From NCBI RefSeq assembly GCF_002077945.1, contig NZ_LVYD01000064.1, forward strand, positions 39,244 through 103,243: a stretch of DNA of 64,000 bases, in the 5' to 3' direction. The position numbers were made by a program, and so were the translations under genes. This stretch comes from Niastella vici. Its GTDB lineage: Bacteria; Bacteroidota; Bacteroidia; Chitinophagales; Chitinophagaceae. Positions 17,641-25,892 of this stretch are shown one piece after another (positions within the stretch are counted from its first letter, which is position 1; every line of letters begins with the position of its first letter). The notes beneath the pieces were generated by a model. That model saw only the letters and a list, made by a program, of their open reading frames with translations, was not told the origin of the DNA and made no database searches.

Positions 17641-18246
17641 ATGACAATCTACCACACCGACATAATAATCCTCGCCGCAGGCGCATCCACCCGACTGGGC
17701 CGGCCTAAACAATTATTGCCCTGGCAGGGTAAAACGCTGTTACAACATGCTGTTCAATGTGCACTCACCATTACAACACAACCGGTGGTGGTTATGGGGT
17801 CCAATGCCGATCAGCTGGCGGCGGGTTTGAACCATAGCCAGGTGCAAATTGTATTTAACCCCGAATGGGAGCAGGGTATTGCCTCTTCCATCCGCTACGG
17901 GCTGCAGGCCCTGCTGAACCGCACCCCGGCGCCCGACCAGGTGATCTTTATGGTTTGCGACCAGCCCTTTGTAACAGCCGGATTGTTGCTGGAACTGGTA
18001 AACGAACGGCAAAATACCCGCAAACCCATCGTAGCCAGCGCTTATGGTGGAACCTTGGGAATTCCCGCCCTTTTTGAAAAGTCACTGTTTCCGCAACTGC
18101 TTGATTTGCAGGGCGACACAGGGGCCCGAAAGCTTATTCAGCAACATACGGATGAGGTGGCGGCTGTTCCCTTTCCCAAAGGTGAGTTTGATATTGATAC
18201 AGTGGTGGAGTATGAGGAACTGGTTAACAGCACGGGAAAAAGTTGA
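17641..18246 (+). CDS. mocA: Molybdenum cofactor cytidylyltransferase (MocA-type)
   Basis: 201 aa MobA-like nucleotidyltransferase that would transfer CMP from CTP to molybdopterin-Mo. The signature ILAAGASTRLGRPKQLLPWQ near the N-terminus, VFMVCDQPFVTAG in the middle and VPFPKGEFDIDTVVEYEEL at the end are typical of the MocA/PucB group rather than GTP-using MobA (the LGRPKQLLPW form). The neighbourhood (XDH-type hydroxylase and XdhC) supports the cytosine form. The catalytic specificity itself is inferred. Confidence 0.85.
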   Translation: MTIYHTDIIILAAGASTRLGRPKQLLPWQGKTLLQHAVQCALTITTQPVVVMGSNADQLAAGLNHSQVQIVFNPEWEQGIASSIRYGLQALLNRTPAPDQVIFMVCDQPFVTAGLLLELVNERQNTRKPIVASAYGGTLGIPALFEKSLFPQLLDLQGDTGARKLIQQHTDEVAAVPFPKGEFDIDTVVEYEELVNSTGKS

Positions 18247-18335
18247 CAGATAAACTTATCACCCCCCTCAGTTGGTAAAGACTATCAACTTCCACCATTT
18301 TAAAGTAATTTTACCCCTACAACTTATAGCAGGAA

Positions 18336-19316
18336 ATGATAATTGATCAGTTTAACAGGGTGCACGATTATTTGAGGATCTCATTGACCGACAATTGTAA
18401 TTTTCGTTGCTTTTATTGTATGCCCGAAGAGGAATACGAATTCACGCCCGCATCAAAACTGATGCAGGCCGGTGAAATAGAAGCGATCGCGAAAACCTTT
18501 GTTGACCTGGGTGTAAAAAAGATCCGGCTTACCGGTGGCGAACCGCTGGTACGGAAAGATGCCGCCGAAATTATACTGGCCCTGTCGAAACTGCCGGTTA
18601 CGCTAACGCTGACCACCAATGGCGCCCGCCTGCATGAATTTCTACCCACTTTAAAACAGGCCGGTATCACTTCGCTCAATGTAAGTTTGGATACCCTGCA
18701 GGCCGACAAATTTCAACTCATCACCCGCCGCGATCAGTTTCAACGGGTTTATGATAATATACACCTCCTCCTTGAAAACGACATTCGCGCCAAAGTGAAT
18801 GTGGTGGTGATGAAAGATTTCAATGACCATGAGTTAAAGGATTTTGTTGCCTGGACAAAAAACACCCCGGTGCATGTGCGCTTTATTGAGTTCATGCCAT
18901 TTCAGGGCAACCGATGGACGAGCAACAAAGTGATTACCTGGCAACAGATCTTGCAGGAAATTGAAACGGAGTATTCATTCCTTCCCCTGAAAGGCGAAGC
19001 GAACGATACCGCAAAAAAATATATAGTGCCGGGCCATGCCGGAACCTTTGCCATTATCAGCACCATGAGCGCGCCGTTTTGCAGCACCTGCAACCGCATG
19101 CGCCTGACCGCAGATGGCAAAATGAAGAATTGCCTTTTTGGAAAAGACGAAACCGATCTGCTCGCCACGCTGCGCAATGGCGGCGATATTATTCCTTTGA
19201 TCCGCCAGAGTATTCATGCCAAGGCTAAAGAACTGGGCGGACAATTCAATACCGATTTTGAACACCTGGAAGCAATTGCTATCCAGAACCGCAGTATGAT
19301 CACCATCGGCGGTTAA
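18336..19316 (+). CDS. moaA: GTP 3',8-cyclase MoaA
   Basis: Radical-SAM enzyme for the first step of molybdenum cofactor synthesis, turning GTP into 3',8-cyclo-GTP. 326 aa, the family norm. The N-terminal cluster motif is DNCNFRCFYCMPEEEYEF (C-x3-C-x2-C), the SAM motif is KIRLTGGEPLVRKD, and the second C-terminal cluster ligands are in PFCSTCNRMRLTADGKMKNC. A C-terminal GG (TIGG) completes it, as required for activity in E. coli. moaE, moaC and moeA lie in the same series. Confidence 0.97.
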   Translation: MIIDQFNRVHDYLRISLTDNCNFRCFYCMPEEEYEFTPASKLMQAGEIEAIAKTFVDLGVKKIRLTGGEPLVRKDAAEIILALSKLPVTLTLTTNGARLHEFLPTLKQAGITSLNVSLDTLQADKFQLITRRDQFQRVYDNIHLLLENDIRAKVNVVVMKDFNDHELKDFVAWTKNTPVHVRFIEFMPFQGNRWTSNKVITWQQILQEIETEYSFLPLKGEANDTAKKYIVPGHAGTFAIISTMSAPFCSTCNRMRLTADGKMKNCLFGKDETDLLATLRNGGDIIPLIRQSIHAKAKELGGQFNTDFEHLEAIAIQNRSMITIGG

Positions 19317-19326
19317 TACCTTCAAC

Positions 19327-20508
19327 ATGATCTCTGTAACTGAAGCTAAGAATATGATCCGCGCCAATGCCACTGCATTGACGCCCGCCATCGTTCCATT
19401 GGAACAAGCCGTAGGCCGTGTGCTCGCGGCCGACGTATTTGCCCAAACAGATATCCCCGCATTCGATCAGTCGGCTATGGACGGTTATGCTTTATCGTTT
19501 GCCGGCTTTCAATTACACAATACCTTAACGATACATGGCGAAGTGCCCGCCGGTGCGCCTGAACAATTTACGTTGCAGGCCAACCAGTCCATGCGCATTT
19601 TTACCGGGGCGCCAGTACCTGCCGGCGCCAATACGGTGGTGATGCAGGAAAAAGTGGAAGTCATAGATGGTAAACTCATCATTAAGGATGAACAGCTGCG
19701 GGCTGGTTTAAATGTACGGCCCAAAGGTTCTGAAATAAAGACCGGTGAGCTGGCCTTAACGAAGGGACAGCCACTAACGCCGGCGGCTGTGGGCTTTTTG
19801 GCCACCACCGGTGTGTCGGAAGTGCCGGTTTATCCTGCTCCCGTAATGAGTATTATTGTTACCGGCAATGAGCTGCAGCAACCGGGCAGGGAATTGAGGT
19901 ACGGGCAGGTATATGAGTGCAACAGCTATCAGTTGCGGGCGGCGCTGCAATTATTGCAGATAGAAGAAGTGCCGGTGTTTGAAGCAAAAGACGATCCCCA
20001 CACCCTGAAGGGAATTTTACAAAATGCATTAGACGATAGTGATGTGGTTTTATTAACAGGCGGTGTAAGCGCGGGCAATTATGATTTTGTGCCCGAAGCG
20101 GCCGCAGCCTGTGGCGTAACCACCTTGTTCCATAAATTAAAGCAACGCCCCGGCAAGCCATTGTATGTAGGGCAGAAAGGAGATAAATGGGTGTTTGGTT
20201 TACCGGGCAATCCATCTTCAGTGCTCACCTGTTTTTATGAATATGTGATAACGGCTTTGGAACAGCTGATGCAGTTAAAGCCAGTGCTGAAAACGATAAA
20301 AGCGCCATTGGCGAAAGCGTATTCAAAAACGGCGGTGCTCACTTTTTTCCTGAAAGGATATTACGACGGGCAAACCGTGGTGCCGCTCGATTCGCAGGAA
20401 TCGTACCGGCTCAGGTCCTTTGCCATGGCCAATTGCCTGTTGTGTTTGCCTGAAGAGAAAATGGAGTTTGCAGCAGGAGAGGAGGTAGAGGTGCATTTGA
20501 TACCCTGA
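19327..20508 (+). CDS. moeA: Molybdopterin molybdenumtransferase MoeA
   Basis: Inserts molybdate into adenylylated molybdopterin. 393 aa, standard length. Recognisable pieces are IPAFDQSAMDGYAL, RIFTGAPVPAGANTVVMQE, LTGGVSAGNYDFVPEA and WVFGLPGNPSSVLTCFYEYV, in the expected order of MoeA domains. It starts 10 bp after moaA, so cotranscription is very likely. The adenylylating partner is the MogA-like half of the moaCB fusion encoded further downstream. Confidence 0.96.
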   Translation: MISVTEAKNMIRANATALTPAIVPLEQAVGRVLAADVFAQTDIPAFDQSAMDGYALSFAGFQLHNTLTIHGEVPAGAPEQFTLQANQSMRIFTGAPVPAGANTVVMQEKVEVIDGKLIIKDEQLRAGLNVRPKGSEIKTGELALTKGQPLTPAAVGFLATTGVSEVPVYPAPVMSIIVTGNELQQPGRELRYGQVYECNSYQLRAALQLLQIEEVPVFEAKDDPHTLKGILQNALDDSDVVLLTGGVSAGNYDFVPEAAAACGVTTLFHKLKQRPGKPLYVGQKGDKWVFGLPGNPSSVLTCFYEYVITALEQLMQLKPVLKTIKAPLAKAYSKTAVLTFFLKGYYDGQTVVPLDSQESYRLRSFAMANCLLCLPEEKMEFAAGEEVEVHLIP

Positions 20509-20625
20509 TTGCTGATTTTGGGATTTAGAAGTGATCGGGTGGCTTGCATTTAATGAAATCTCAAAATCCCGAAATCCCGAAATCCCGAAATCTCAAAATC
20601 CCGAAATCCCTAAATCAGAAATAGA
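20509..20625. repeat. 8-nt AAATCCCG tandem array with inverted partner
   Basis: After moeA a short GATTTTGGGATTT segment is followed (20560-20620) by roughly eight head-to-tail copies of AAATCCCG or AAATCTCA, able to fold back on it. The same family occurs at 23362-23450. It probably acts as a transcript end or is a mobile intergenic repeat; no CDS is present. Confidence 0.7.
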
Positions 20626-20642
20626 TGGACCACCGTAACCCG

Positions 20643-20675
20643 ACAGGTTCACCTGTAAAGAATTAAGTATTTTTG
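20643..20675 (+). promoter_or_regulatory. Palindrome and -7 element before moaD
   Basis: ACAGGTTCACCTGT (20643-20656) has perfect 6-bp arms. TATTTTTG (20668-20675) fits the Bacteroidota -7 consensus TAnnTTTG and lies 18 bp before the moaD ATG. The palindrome overlaps where the -33 element would be, as expected for an operator, so moaD-moaE-moaCB may be a separate regulated unit from moaA-moeA (inferred). Confidence 0.4.
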
Positions 20676-20693
20676 TAGAATTGAGTTAAATAA

Positions 20694-20933
20694 ATGATTA
20701 TGCCGGTACAGGTAATTGTGTTTGGACAGCTAACAGATATAATGGGCAACAATCCTGTTATGGTTGAGCATGCGGCTGATACCAGCGAATTGATCGAGCA
20801 ATTGAATCAACGCTATCCCGCGCTGGTGAATAAGCCGTACATTATTGCTGTTGATAAGCAAATAGTGACCGGGCATACAGCTTTATCCGGGAACAATACC
20901 GTGGCATTGTTGCCGCCGTTTGCCGGTGGATAG
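20694..20933 (+). CDS. moaD: Molybdopterin synthase sulfur carrier subunit MoaD
   Basis: 79-aa ubiquitin-like sulfur carrier ending in the required Gly-Gly (LLPPFAGG), which is thiocarboxylated and feeds sulfur to MoaE. The ATG at 20694 or one two codons later (20700) is possible. No MoeB-like adenylyltransferase is visible in the window, so activation must come from elsewhere. Confidence 0.93.
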   Translation: MIMPVQVIVFGQLTDIMGNNPVMVEHAADTSELIEQLNQRYPALVNKPYIIAVDKQIVTGHTALSGNNTVALLPPFAGG

Positions 20934-20947
20934 CAAGCCCCCGAATG

Positions 20948-21001
20948 TCCTGAGCGAAGTCGAAGGAGCGAAGGGACGCGTGTTGAGCGAAGTCGAAACG
21001 C
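20948..21001. repeat. Pair of GAGCGAAGTCGAA hairpins
   Basis: Two copies of TGAGCGAAGTCGAA, each inside its own short stem: TCC/GGA (20948-20967) and GCGT/ACGC (20978-21001). They fill the moaD-moaE gap. The same core occurs near 31690 and 43470-43510 with other stems. Confidence 0.75.
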
Positions 21002-21023
21002 CATCATCACCAAAAACGACATC

Positions 21024-21470
21024 ATGATCACAGAACGCAAGCCAAAGAACATTTTTACGCAGGGGCCAATAGCAGCCACCTTTATTGCCGATAGCATTCA
21101 AAAGCATGCGACAAAAACGAATATTGGCGGTCACAGCATTTTTTTAGGGCAGGTGCGTGCCGATGACATCAATGGCAATAAAGTAGCGGCAATAGAATAT
21201 ACCGCCTATGAAGAAATGGCGCTTGAAAAAATGCACCAGATCCGCGAAGATATTTTTGCCAAATATCCGTTGGTATGTATGCACGTACATCATAGCCTGG
21301 GTAAAATTGCGGCCGGCGAAGTATGCCTGTTTGTGTTTACCTCGAGTGCCCACCGCAAGGCAGCCATTGACGCCTGTACCGAAATAGTAGAAAGACTAAA
21401 GGCGGAACTGCCGATCTGGGGGAAGGAGGTATTTGAAGATGAAAGCTATCAATGGAAAGAGAATAAATAA
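21024..21470 (+). CDS. moaE: Molybdopterin synthase catalytic subunit MoaE
   Basis: 148 aa. It transfers sulfur from MoaD thiocarboxylate to precursor Z. Family motifs seen are GGHSIFLGQVRAD, the IEYTAYEEMALEKM stretch, HHSLGKIAAGEVCLFV, AHRKAAIDACTEIVERLK (with the conserved Arg and Lys) and PIWGKEVFEDESYQW with the active-site Lys. It follows moaD, separated by two repeat hairpins. Confidence 0.96.
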   Translation: MITERKPKNIFTQGPIAATFIADSIQKHATKTNIGGHSIFLGQVRADDINGNKVAAIEYTAYEEMALEKMHQIREDIFAKYPLVCMHVHHSLGKIAAGEVCLFVFTSSAHRKAAIDACTEIVERLKAELPIWGKEVFEDESYQWKENK

Positions 21471-21527
21471 TATTGAAGCGAGTGGTAAAATTCGCGAACC
21501 CATTGACCATTCACCATTTAATCACGA

Positions 21528-22439
21528 ATGATAAACATTACCCACAAAGGAACCACCTTACGCCAGGCCATCGCCACTGCCATTGTTAAAGTATCAAAAC
21601 AGGAAACCATCGATGCCATACAGCAACGCAAGGTACCTAAGGGCGATGTGTTTGAGTTCAGCCGCGCAGCAGGCTTGCTGGCCATCAAAAAAACAAGTGA
21701 TGTTATTCCCGATTGTCATCCTTTGCCCGTTGAATTTGCTGCCATTACGCACGCCATCGAAGGATTGAACATTATTGTAACGGTTGAAGTGCATACTATT
21801 TATAAAACCGGGGTAGAAGTGGAGGCCATGCATGGCGCATCTGTAACGGCCCTTACCATGTACGATATGCTGAAACCCATCGATAAAGCGATTGAGATCA
21901 GCACCATTAAGCTCGAAAATAAAAAGGGCGGCAAATCCGATTTCAAAGACCAGTTTAAAAAAAGCCTGCGTTGCGCCGTAATTGTGTGCAGCGACAGCAT
22001 TGCTGCCGGCGATAAAGAAGACCGGGCCGGCAAAGTGATCCTCGAAAAGCTGAAACAAAATACCCTTACTACCAGTTTGTACAAGGTGATCCCCGATGAA
22101 GTGGATGCCATTCAATCAACCATAAAACAACTGGTGGGCGAACAATACAACCTCGTTTTATTTACCGGCGGTACGGGCCTGTCACCACGCGATGTTACAC
22201 CCGAAGCCATTGAGCCACTGCTCGACCGCACCATTCCCGGTATTATGGAAGCTGCCCGCCAGTATGGGCAACAACGTACGCCCTACGCCATGTTGTCACG
22301 CGGGGTGGCCGGCTTTATTCAAAATACCCTGGTGCTTACGCTGCCCGGTTCTACCAAAGGCGCTGAGGAAACCATGGACGCCCTCTTCCCTTATATTTTA
22401 CACATCTTCAGAGTTGCTGAAGGAATGCGGCACGATTAG
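21528..22439 (+). CDS. moaCB: Bifunctional MoaC-MoaB/MogA fusion
   Basis: 303 aa with two domains. Residues 1-150 are MoaC (cyclic pyranopterin monophosphate synthase; CHPLPVEF, GVEVEAMHGASVTALTMYDM, KGGKSDF). Residues about 165-303 are a MogA/MoaB domain (VVCSDSIAAGDKEDRAGK, LFTGGTGLSPRDVTPEAIEP, IPGIMEAARQYG, LPGSTKGAEE) that adenylylates molybdopterin. One polypeptide therefore does the second and fourth steps of the pathway. Together with moaA, moeA, moaD and moaE nearby it completes the route to Mo-molybdopterin. Confidence 0.95.
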   Translation: MINITHKGTTLRQAIATAIVKVSKQETIDAIQQRKVPKGDVFEFSRAAGLLAIKKTSDVIPDCHPLPVEFAAITHAIEGLNIIVTVEVHTIYKTGVEVEAMHGASVTALTMYDMLKPIDKAIEISTIKLENKKGGKSDFKDQFKKSLRCAVIVCSDSIAAGDKEDRAGKVILEKLKQNTLTTSLYKVIPDEVDAIQSTIKQLVGEQYNLVLFTGGTGLSPRDVTPEAIEPLLDRTIPGIMEAARQYGQQRTPYAMLSRGVAGFIQNTLVLTLPGSTKGAEETMDALFPYILHIFRVAEGMRHD

Positions 22440-22440
22440 A

Positions 22441-22552
22441 AGAGAAGCAAGAGGTAAGAAGTAGGAAGTAAGAAAAGTCTTAAATTCCAGTCTTCTCAGA
22501 GTCTTCAGCTTCCGGCTTCGTCTTACTTCATACTTCCTACTTCGGCTTTATT
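22441..22552. repeat. GAAGTA-type repeat array with inverted arm
   Basis: AAGTAGGAAGTAAGAA near 22457-22475 faces TTACTTCATACTTCCTACTTC near 22525-22545, giving a long imperfect hairpin after moaCB. A second member lies at 33886-34024. No CDS is seen in 22440-22680. Confidence 0.65.
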
Positions 22553-22680
22553 GTAGAAAAAAGGCCACAATTCCACCTCATAGGTAATATTCGTAACGAT
22601 TGATCCTTGCGTAAGGTTGGTATAGTATTTTGATATTTAATGCTGTTCTTCAATACTATCCACTTTAAAAATTATACCTT

Positions 22681-23358
22681 ATGCACAGTAACCGCGACAA
22701 ATTAATGAGCGCAGCCAGTGGTCAGCGCCTGGCTTCTGTAGTTGGGGGAATCCTGTTGATCGGCAGTGCATTCAACAGAAATTCTTCCCGGCGTTTTTTA
22801 AAAGCAACCGTTGGCTGTTACCTTGCCTATAAAGGAATTGCCGGTAAACGGTCGTTCAGCGAAGTATACCATTCCATCGAAAAAGTAGCCCATGGCCGCT
22901 CCCTCAATATCAGGGTGTCGATGGTCATCAATAAACCGCGCGAAGAAGTATATGCCATGTGGCGGAACCTCAGCAACCTGCCGCTGTTCATGAAACATTT
23001 GAAACAGGTAGAAGAACAGGATGAATTGTTCTCGAACTGGGTGATGGAGATCCCCGGAAAGTTCGGCACGCTGCAATGGCATGCAGAGATCGTAAAAGAA
23101 AGATATGGTGAAATGATCGCATGGCAAAGCCTGCCCGGCTCATCGATCGACAATGCCGGTAAGGTAGGATTTCGTGATTCATTGGGCGGACAGGGAACTA
23201 CTGTTGATGTAATACTCACTTATCATGCCCCGTTAGGAAAAGCGGGTGAACAGATAGCCCGGTTATTTACACCGGTTTTCAAAAGAATGATCGAAGAAGA
23301 GATCAGGGATTTCAAGGATTTTGTAGAAACACATCAAACAGTATTAATTCCCAGATAA
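22681..23358 (+). CDS. SRPBCC-fold protein with N-terminal membrane segment
   Basis: 225 aa. Residues about 10-60 carry two short hydrophobic stretches with glycine pattern (LASVVGGILLIGSAF; ATVGCYLAYKGIAG) as in YgaP/DUF2892-type segments. Residues about 75-220 are a polyketide-cyclase/SRPBCC domain (INKPREEVYAMWRNLSNLPL, HWAEI-like strand, IDNAGKVGFRDSLGGQGTTV). Such proteins bind a hydrophobic ligand at the membrane; no enzyme role can be assigned. Confidence 0.8.
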   Translation: MHSNRDKLMSAASGQRLASVVGGILLIGSAFNRNSSRRFLKATVGCYLAYKGIAGKRSFSEVYHSIEKVAHGRSLNIRVSMVINKPREEVYAMWRNLSNLPLFMKHLKQVEEQDELFSNWVMEIPGKFGTLQWHAEIVKERYGEMIAWQSLPGSSIDNAGKVGFRDSLGGQGTTVDVILTYHAPLGKAGEQIARLFTPVFKRMIEEEIRDFKDFVETHQTVLIPR

Positions 23359-23361
23359 ATG

Positions 23362-23450
23362 ATTTTCGATTTTGAGATTTAGGGATTTTGAGATTAATTA
23401 TTGCGAAATCCCTAAATCCCGAAATCTCTAAATCCCGAAATCAGAAATTT
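23362..23450. repeat. AAATCCCG-type hairpin array
   Basis: GATTTTGAGATTTAGGGATTTTGAG near the left faces tandem AAATCCCTAAATCCCG units (23403-23440), the same family as 20509-20625. It lies between the convergent SRPBCC and response-regulator genes, consistent with a role as transcript end. Confidence 0.7.
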
Positions 23451-23451
23451 C

Positions 23452-23949
23452 CTAATTGGGAATATATTCTTTCAGGTGCACTTCTTCTTCAAAGAAAGAA
23501 GTCAGGATCAGGATATCTTCAGCACCGCATAATTTCATTCGGTTGGCATCGAACACCGGGGCTACCACAACAGGTGGCATTGCCACGGGTAACAGGCTAT
23601 GCAGGTTTTCTAATAATTTTTTCTCACTAAGCGCATGGGTAGTGGCTGGCTGCGCAGGTTGCGGCCAAATAGTTGAATATACTTCTTCTTCATATGTTTT
23701 GCCACTCAGGAAAAGTATAGGCACCAGCTTGTTCACCTGTCTTATCTTGCGCGCCAATAACAAATTGGTGTGTGCCGACTGCGCATTATCAAGCAAAACC
23801 AGGTCGGGGTTTTTATCGGCGTAATATTGCCACGCCTCTGAAGTATCCATACAATACCAAACACGATAGCCAGCTTGTTGCAAAACCCTTTTTACAAAAA
23901 GGCCCAATACCAGATTATCCTCAGCAAGTAATATAGTCACAGGTTTCAT
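23452..23949 (-). CDS. Single-domain response regulator (receiver) protein
   Basis: 165 aa. Receiver domain at residues 3-125: acidic pair in ILLAEDN (Glu10-Asp11), phospho-acceptor Asp54 in DLVLLDN, and the conserved Lys in FLSGKTYEEE. No output domain; the last 40 residues are short and featureless. It probably works by protein contact or as a phosphate sink. Its kinase is not adjacent. Confidence 0.85.
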   Translation of the reverse strand: MKPVTILLAEDNLVLGLFVKRVLQQAGYRVWYCMDTSEAWQYYADKNPDLVLLDNAQSAHTNLLLARKIRQVNKLVPILFLSGKTYEEEVYSTIWPQPAQPATTHALSEKKLLENLHSLLPVAMPPVVVAPVFDANRMKLCGAEDILILTSFFEEEVHLKEYIPN

Positions 23950-24004
23950 AAAAATGTATTAATGACATTTTCGTTGAATAATTGTGTTTACTAACAATTA
24001 TTTT

Positions 24005-24042
24005 AGCTACAGGTTCCCTGTTATAGAGGGAAACCTGTAGCT
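24005..24042. terminator. Strong hairpin between two minus-strand genes
   Basis: AGCTACAGGTTCCCT (24005-24019) pairs with AGGGAAACCTGTAGCT (about 24027-24042), one bulged A. It lies 8 bp past the stop at 24050 and upstream of the response regulator. No long T-run follows on the minus strand, so it may be an attenuator or mRNA-stabilising stem rather than a full terminator. Confidence 0.5.
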
Positions 24043-24049
24043 ATGCTTT

Positions 24050-24637
24050 TTATTTAACATTACTATAAGAAAGATCCTTGAAAAAGGTGACCAGTCCTTC
24101 CATGTTTACCTGCAGCACGATCTTTTTATTATTGTTCGATAATTCTACAAAATAATTGTCTTCATCTTCAAAATGATTACCATATAACATCATGTCTGTG
24201 TCATTGTATTCATTGTCATCGAACAAAATAACCTGTTGGGTAGTGTAGTCCTTATAATGTTTTTCAATATATTTTCTGGCTATCTCCGGCATATCGAAAT
24301 AGCTTACTTCCGAAGTGGTGCCTACAAGCTCATTATTATAATCATAAAATGCTTTCATCTCTTTTCCGTTCAGGGTAAACAGGGCTTCTTCAAATCCGTT
24401 TATCTTCCAGCTTACATTGGTGGCTCCGGGGAAATCGGTCAAAAAATGTTGTTCGGTTGTATAGTTAGGTTCGGTAACAGCTTTCTCTTTTCGTATAGTC
24501 CGGTTCTCTTCTTTTTGCGCTTTGCTGAGCTTGTGTGAGGTAACATGGTTGATGTCATTATATGCCAGTTCATCCTGTGCAAATGAGTTTGCAGCGGTGA
24601 ATAACAGCAAACTGCCGATGATAATTATATTTTTCAT
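24050..24637 (-). CDS. Secreted PepSY-like protein of unknown function
   Basis: 195 aa with a clear signal peptide (cleavage after NSFAQ). The mature part repeats the phrase pattern of Bacteroidota BLIP/PepSY-like proteins: FLTDFPGATNVSWKINGFEE, then FTLNGKEMKAFYDYNNELVG, then IARKYIEKHYKDYTTQQVIL. Such proteins are small periplasmic beta-rich proteins with no known enzyme activity. It is rich in Asp, Glu and Asn. Confidence 0.7.
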   Translation of the reverse strand: MKNIIIIGSLLLFTAANSFAQDELAYNDINHVTSHKLSKAQKEENRTIRKEKAVTEPNYTTEQHFLTDFPGATNVSWKINGFEEALFTLNGKEMKAFYDYNNELVGTTSEVSYFDMPEIARKYIEKHYKDYTTQQVILFDDNEYNDTDMMLYGNHFEDEDNYFVELSNNNKKIVLQVNMEGLVTFFKDLSYSNVK

Positions 24638-24755
24638 AAAAATATTTTTTGCGTTAATGTTGCTTATAACATCGATATGACGGCAGAAAAATGCGGTGAT
24701 TGCTGTAGGATGTGGTGCTTAACAGGGGCTTAACCGACGTTAATGAGATAAAAAA

Positions 24756-24785
24756 AACGGTGTGCAACTTTCGTTACACACCGTT
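24756..24785 (-). terminator. Intrinsic terminator of the FadR-type regulator gene
   Basis: Arms AACGGTGTG (24756-24764) and CACACCGTT (24777-24785); on the minus strand the stem is followed by eight T. It lies 26 bp past the regulator's stop. Confidence 0.88.
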
Positions 24786-24810
24786 AAAAGTATAAACACA
24801 CCCGATGGCA

Positions 24811-25506
24811 CTATAAATGATCGAGGTGCGGCATCAAATGCTTCCGCATGGCATTGGGATATGCTTCCGCATTGTTGGCATATAATATTTTAACGAGGTC
24901 GGCATGCGTTACCGAACCAACCGAAGTATGATCGAGCTTTGATTCATATTCCACCACATATTCAAAAACGGGCATCAGAATGTCCTGGAAGCGGTGCAGG
25001 GTTTCATTACCGGCCATTTCATATAACATGGAATGGAAATCAACCTCGCAACGGATGCGTTCAATTTGCGTGGTGGCTTTTTGTTCGCGCTCAACGATGG
25101 CATCGAGTTTCTTTAGTTGCTCTTCTGTTTTACGGCGGAAGAGCAGATCGCCCAAACCAACTTCAAGCACCAAACGCAGCTCAAACAATTGTTTGCGCAC
25201 GCTTTCATCGAGGATGGTAGGGTGAATGATGAGCTCCAGACCTTTCATCACATCGGGCTGGGTGAGTATCATACCCCGTTTCTTGCGGCTCTCGATCATG
25301 CCCAGCATGCGTAGCCGGCTCAGGGCCTCCCGCACCACATTCCTGCTTACGCCAAGTGCCTGGGCAATCTCGGTTTCTTTTGGAATGGGGTCACCCGGTT
25401 TAATAGAGCGTTTAATAATGTACTCGCGCAGATGGTTTTCCACCTGATCGGCCATAGTGGTATAGGCGATAGGCTTCAGTTTAAAAAGGTCTTTTTCAAT
25501 GCTCAT
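24811..25506 (-). CDS. FadR/GntR-family regulator, likely repressor of the sialic-acid locus
   Basis: 231 aa. N-terminal winged helix (IPKETEIAQALGVSRNVVRE, then ALSRLRMLGMIESRKKRGM) and C-terminal FCD ligand-binding domain (FELRLVLEVGLGDLL, RIRCEVDFHSMLYEMAGNET, VTHADLVKILYANNAEAYPNAM). FCD proteins usually sense a sugar acid or organic acid through a metal held by Asp and His residues. It is divergent from the susC-susD-aldolase-sialidase operon. Near-identical palindromes occur before its own start (25537-25549) and at the predicted susC transcription start (25848-25860), so I infer it represses both until a sialic-acid-derived ligand binds. Confidence 0.9.
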   Translation of the reverse strand: MSIEKDLFKLKPIAYTTMADQVENHLREYIIKRSIKPGDPIPKETEIAQALGVSRNVVREALSRLRMLGMIESRKKRGMILTQPDVMKGLELIIHPTILDESVRKQLFELRLVLEVGLGDLLFRRKTEEQLKKLDAIVEREQKATTQIERIRCEVDFHSMLYEMAGNETLHRFQDILMPVFEYVVEYESKLDHTSVGSVTHADLVKILYANNAEAYPNAMRKHLMPHLDHL

Positions 25507-25536
25507 AATTTCAAAAATAATAAAAAATTACCTGAA

Positions 25537-25549
25537 TATGTAATACTTA
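25537..25549. promoter_or_regulatory. Candidate operator 1 (autoregulation of the FadR-type gene)
   Basis: TATGTAATACTTA, 31 bp upstream of the regulator's start, matches 11 of 13 positions of the palindrome at the susC promoter. A -7-like TATTTTTG on the minus strand lies at 25519-25512. Confidence 0.5.
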
Positions 25550-25813
25550 ATGCAGCTGCTGTTTTAAGGTCAGTAACACAGTTATACACACTTACACAAT
25601 CGATTGCGTAAATCATGGCGACACAGGCCCTCTCAGGGTTTACCTGTATTACTGAAAGCTATACTGTTTTAGGGTAAATCCGATTACTTAAGGTATTGAA
25701 ATTGTGCACGCTGTACTTGAATCTCATAGGAATTAGCCTTCCTTTCCCGGGTGACCTCTACAAGCGGAGAACAGAATACAAAGTTATCATGGCCAAATTG
25801 TCAGGCAAAAATA

Positions 25814-25844
25814 TTTGGATTAAATCTGGCAAGTTCTATATTTG
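25814..25844 (+). promoter_or_regulatory. Promoter of the sialic-acid operon
   Basis: TTTG (25814-25817), 19-nt spacer, TATATTTG (25837-25844): an exact match to the Bacteroidota sigma-ABfr consensus TTTG-N19-TAnnTTTG. Predicted transcription start near 25850, about 40 nt before susC. The rest of 25550-25810 holds no gene and no further element I can support. Confidence 0.8.
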
Positions 25845-25847
25845 CTA

Positions 25848-25860
25848 TATGTAGTACATA
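25848..25860. promoter_or_regulatory. Candidate operator 2 at the susC transcription start
   Basis: TATGTAGTACATA has perfect 6-bp arms around a central G, the odd-length form with a central TAC/GTA typical of GntR-type sites. It covers the predicted +1 of the promoter just upstream, an ideal repressor position. Confidence 0.6.
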
Positions 25861-25892
25861 ACTACGTATTGCAAAACTAACGATAAGCCATT

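Noticed and set aside
23403..23440. Regular short repeats resembling a CRISPR array
   Set aside because: Units of 7-8 nt without spacers and no cas genes nearby; simple tandem array.
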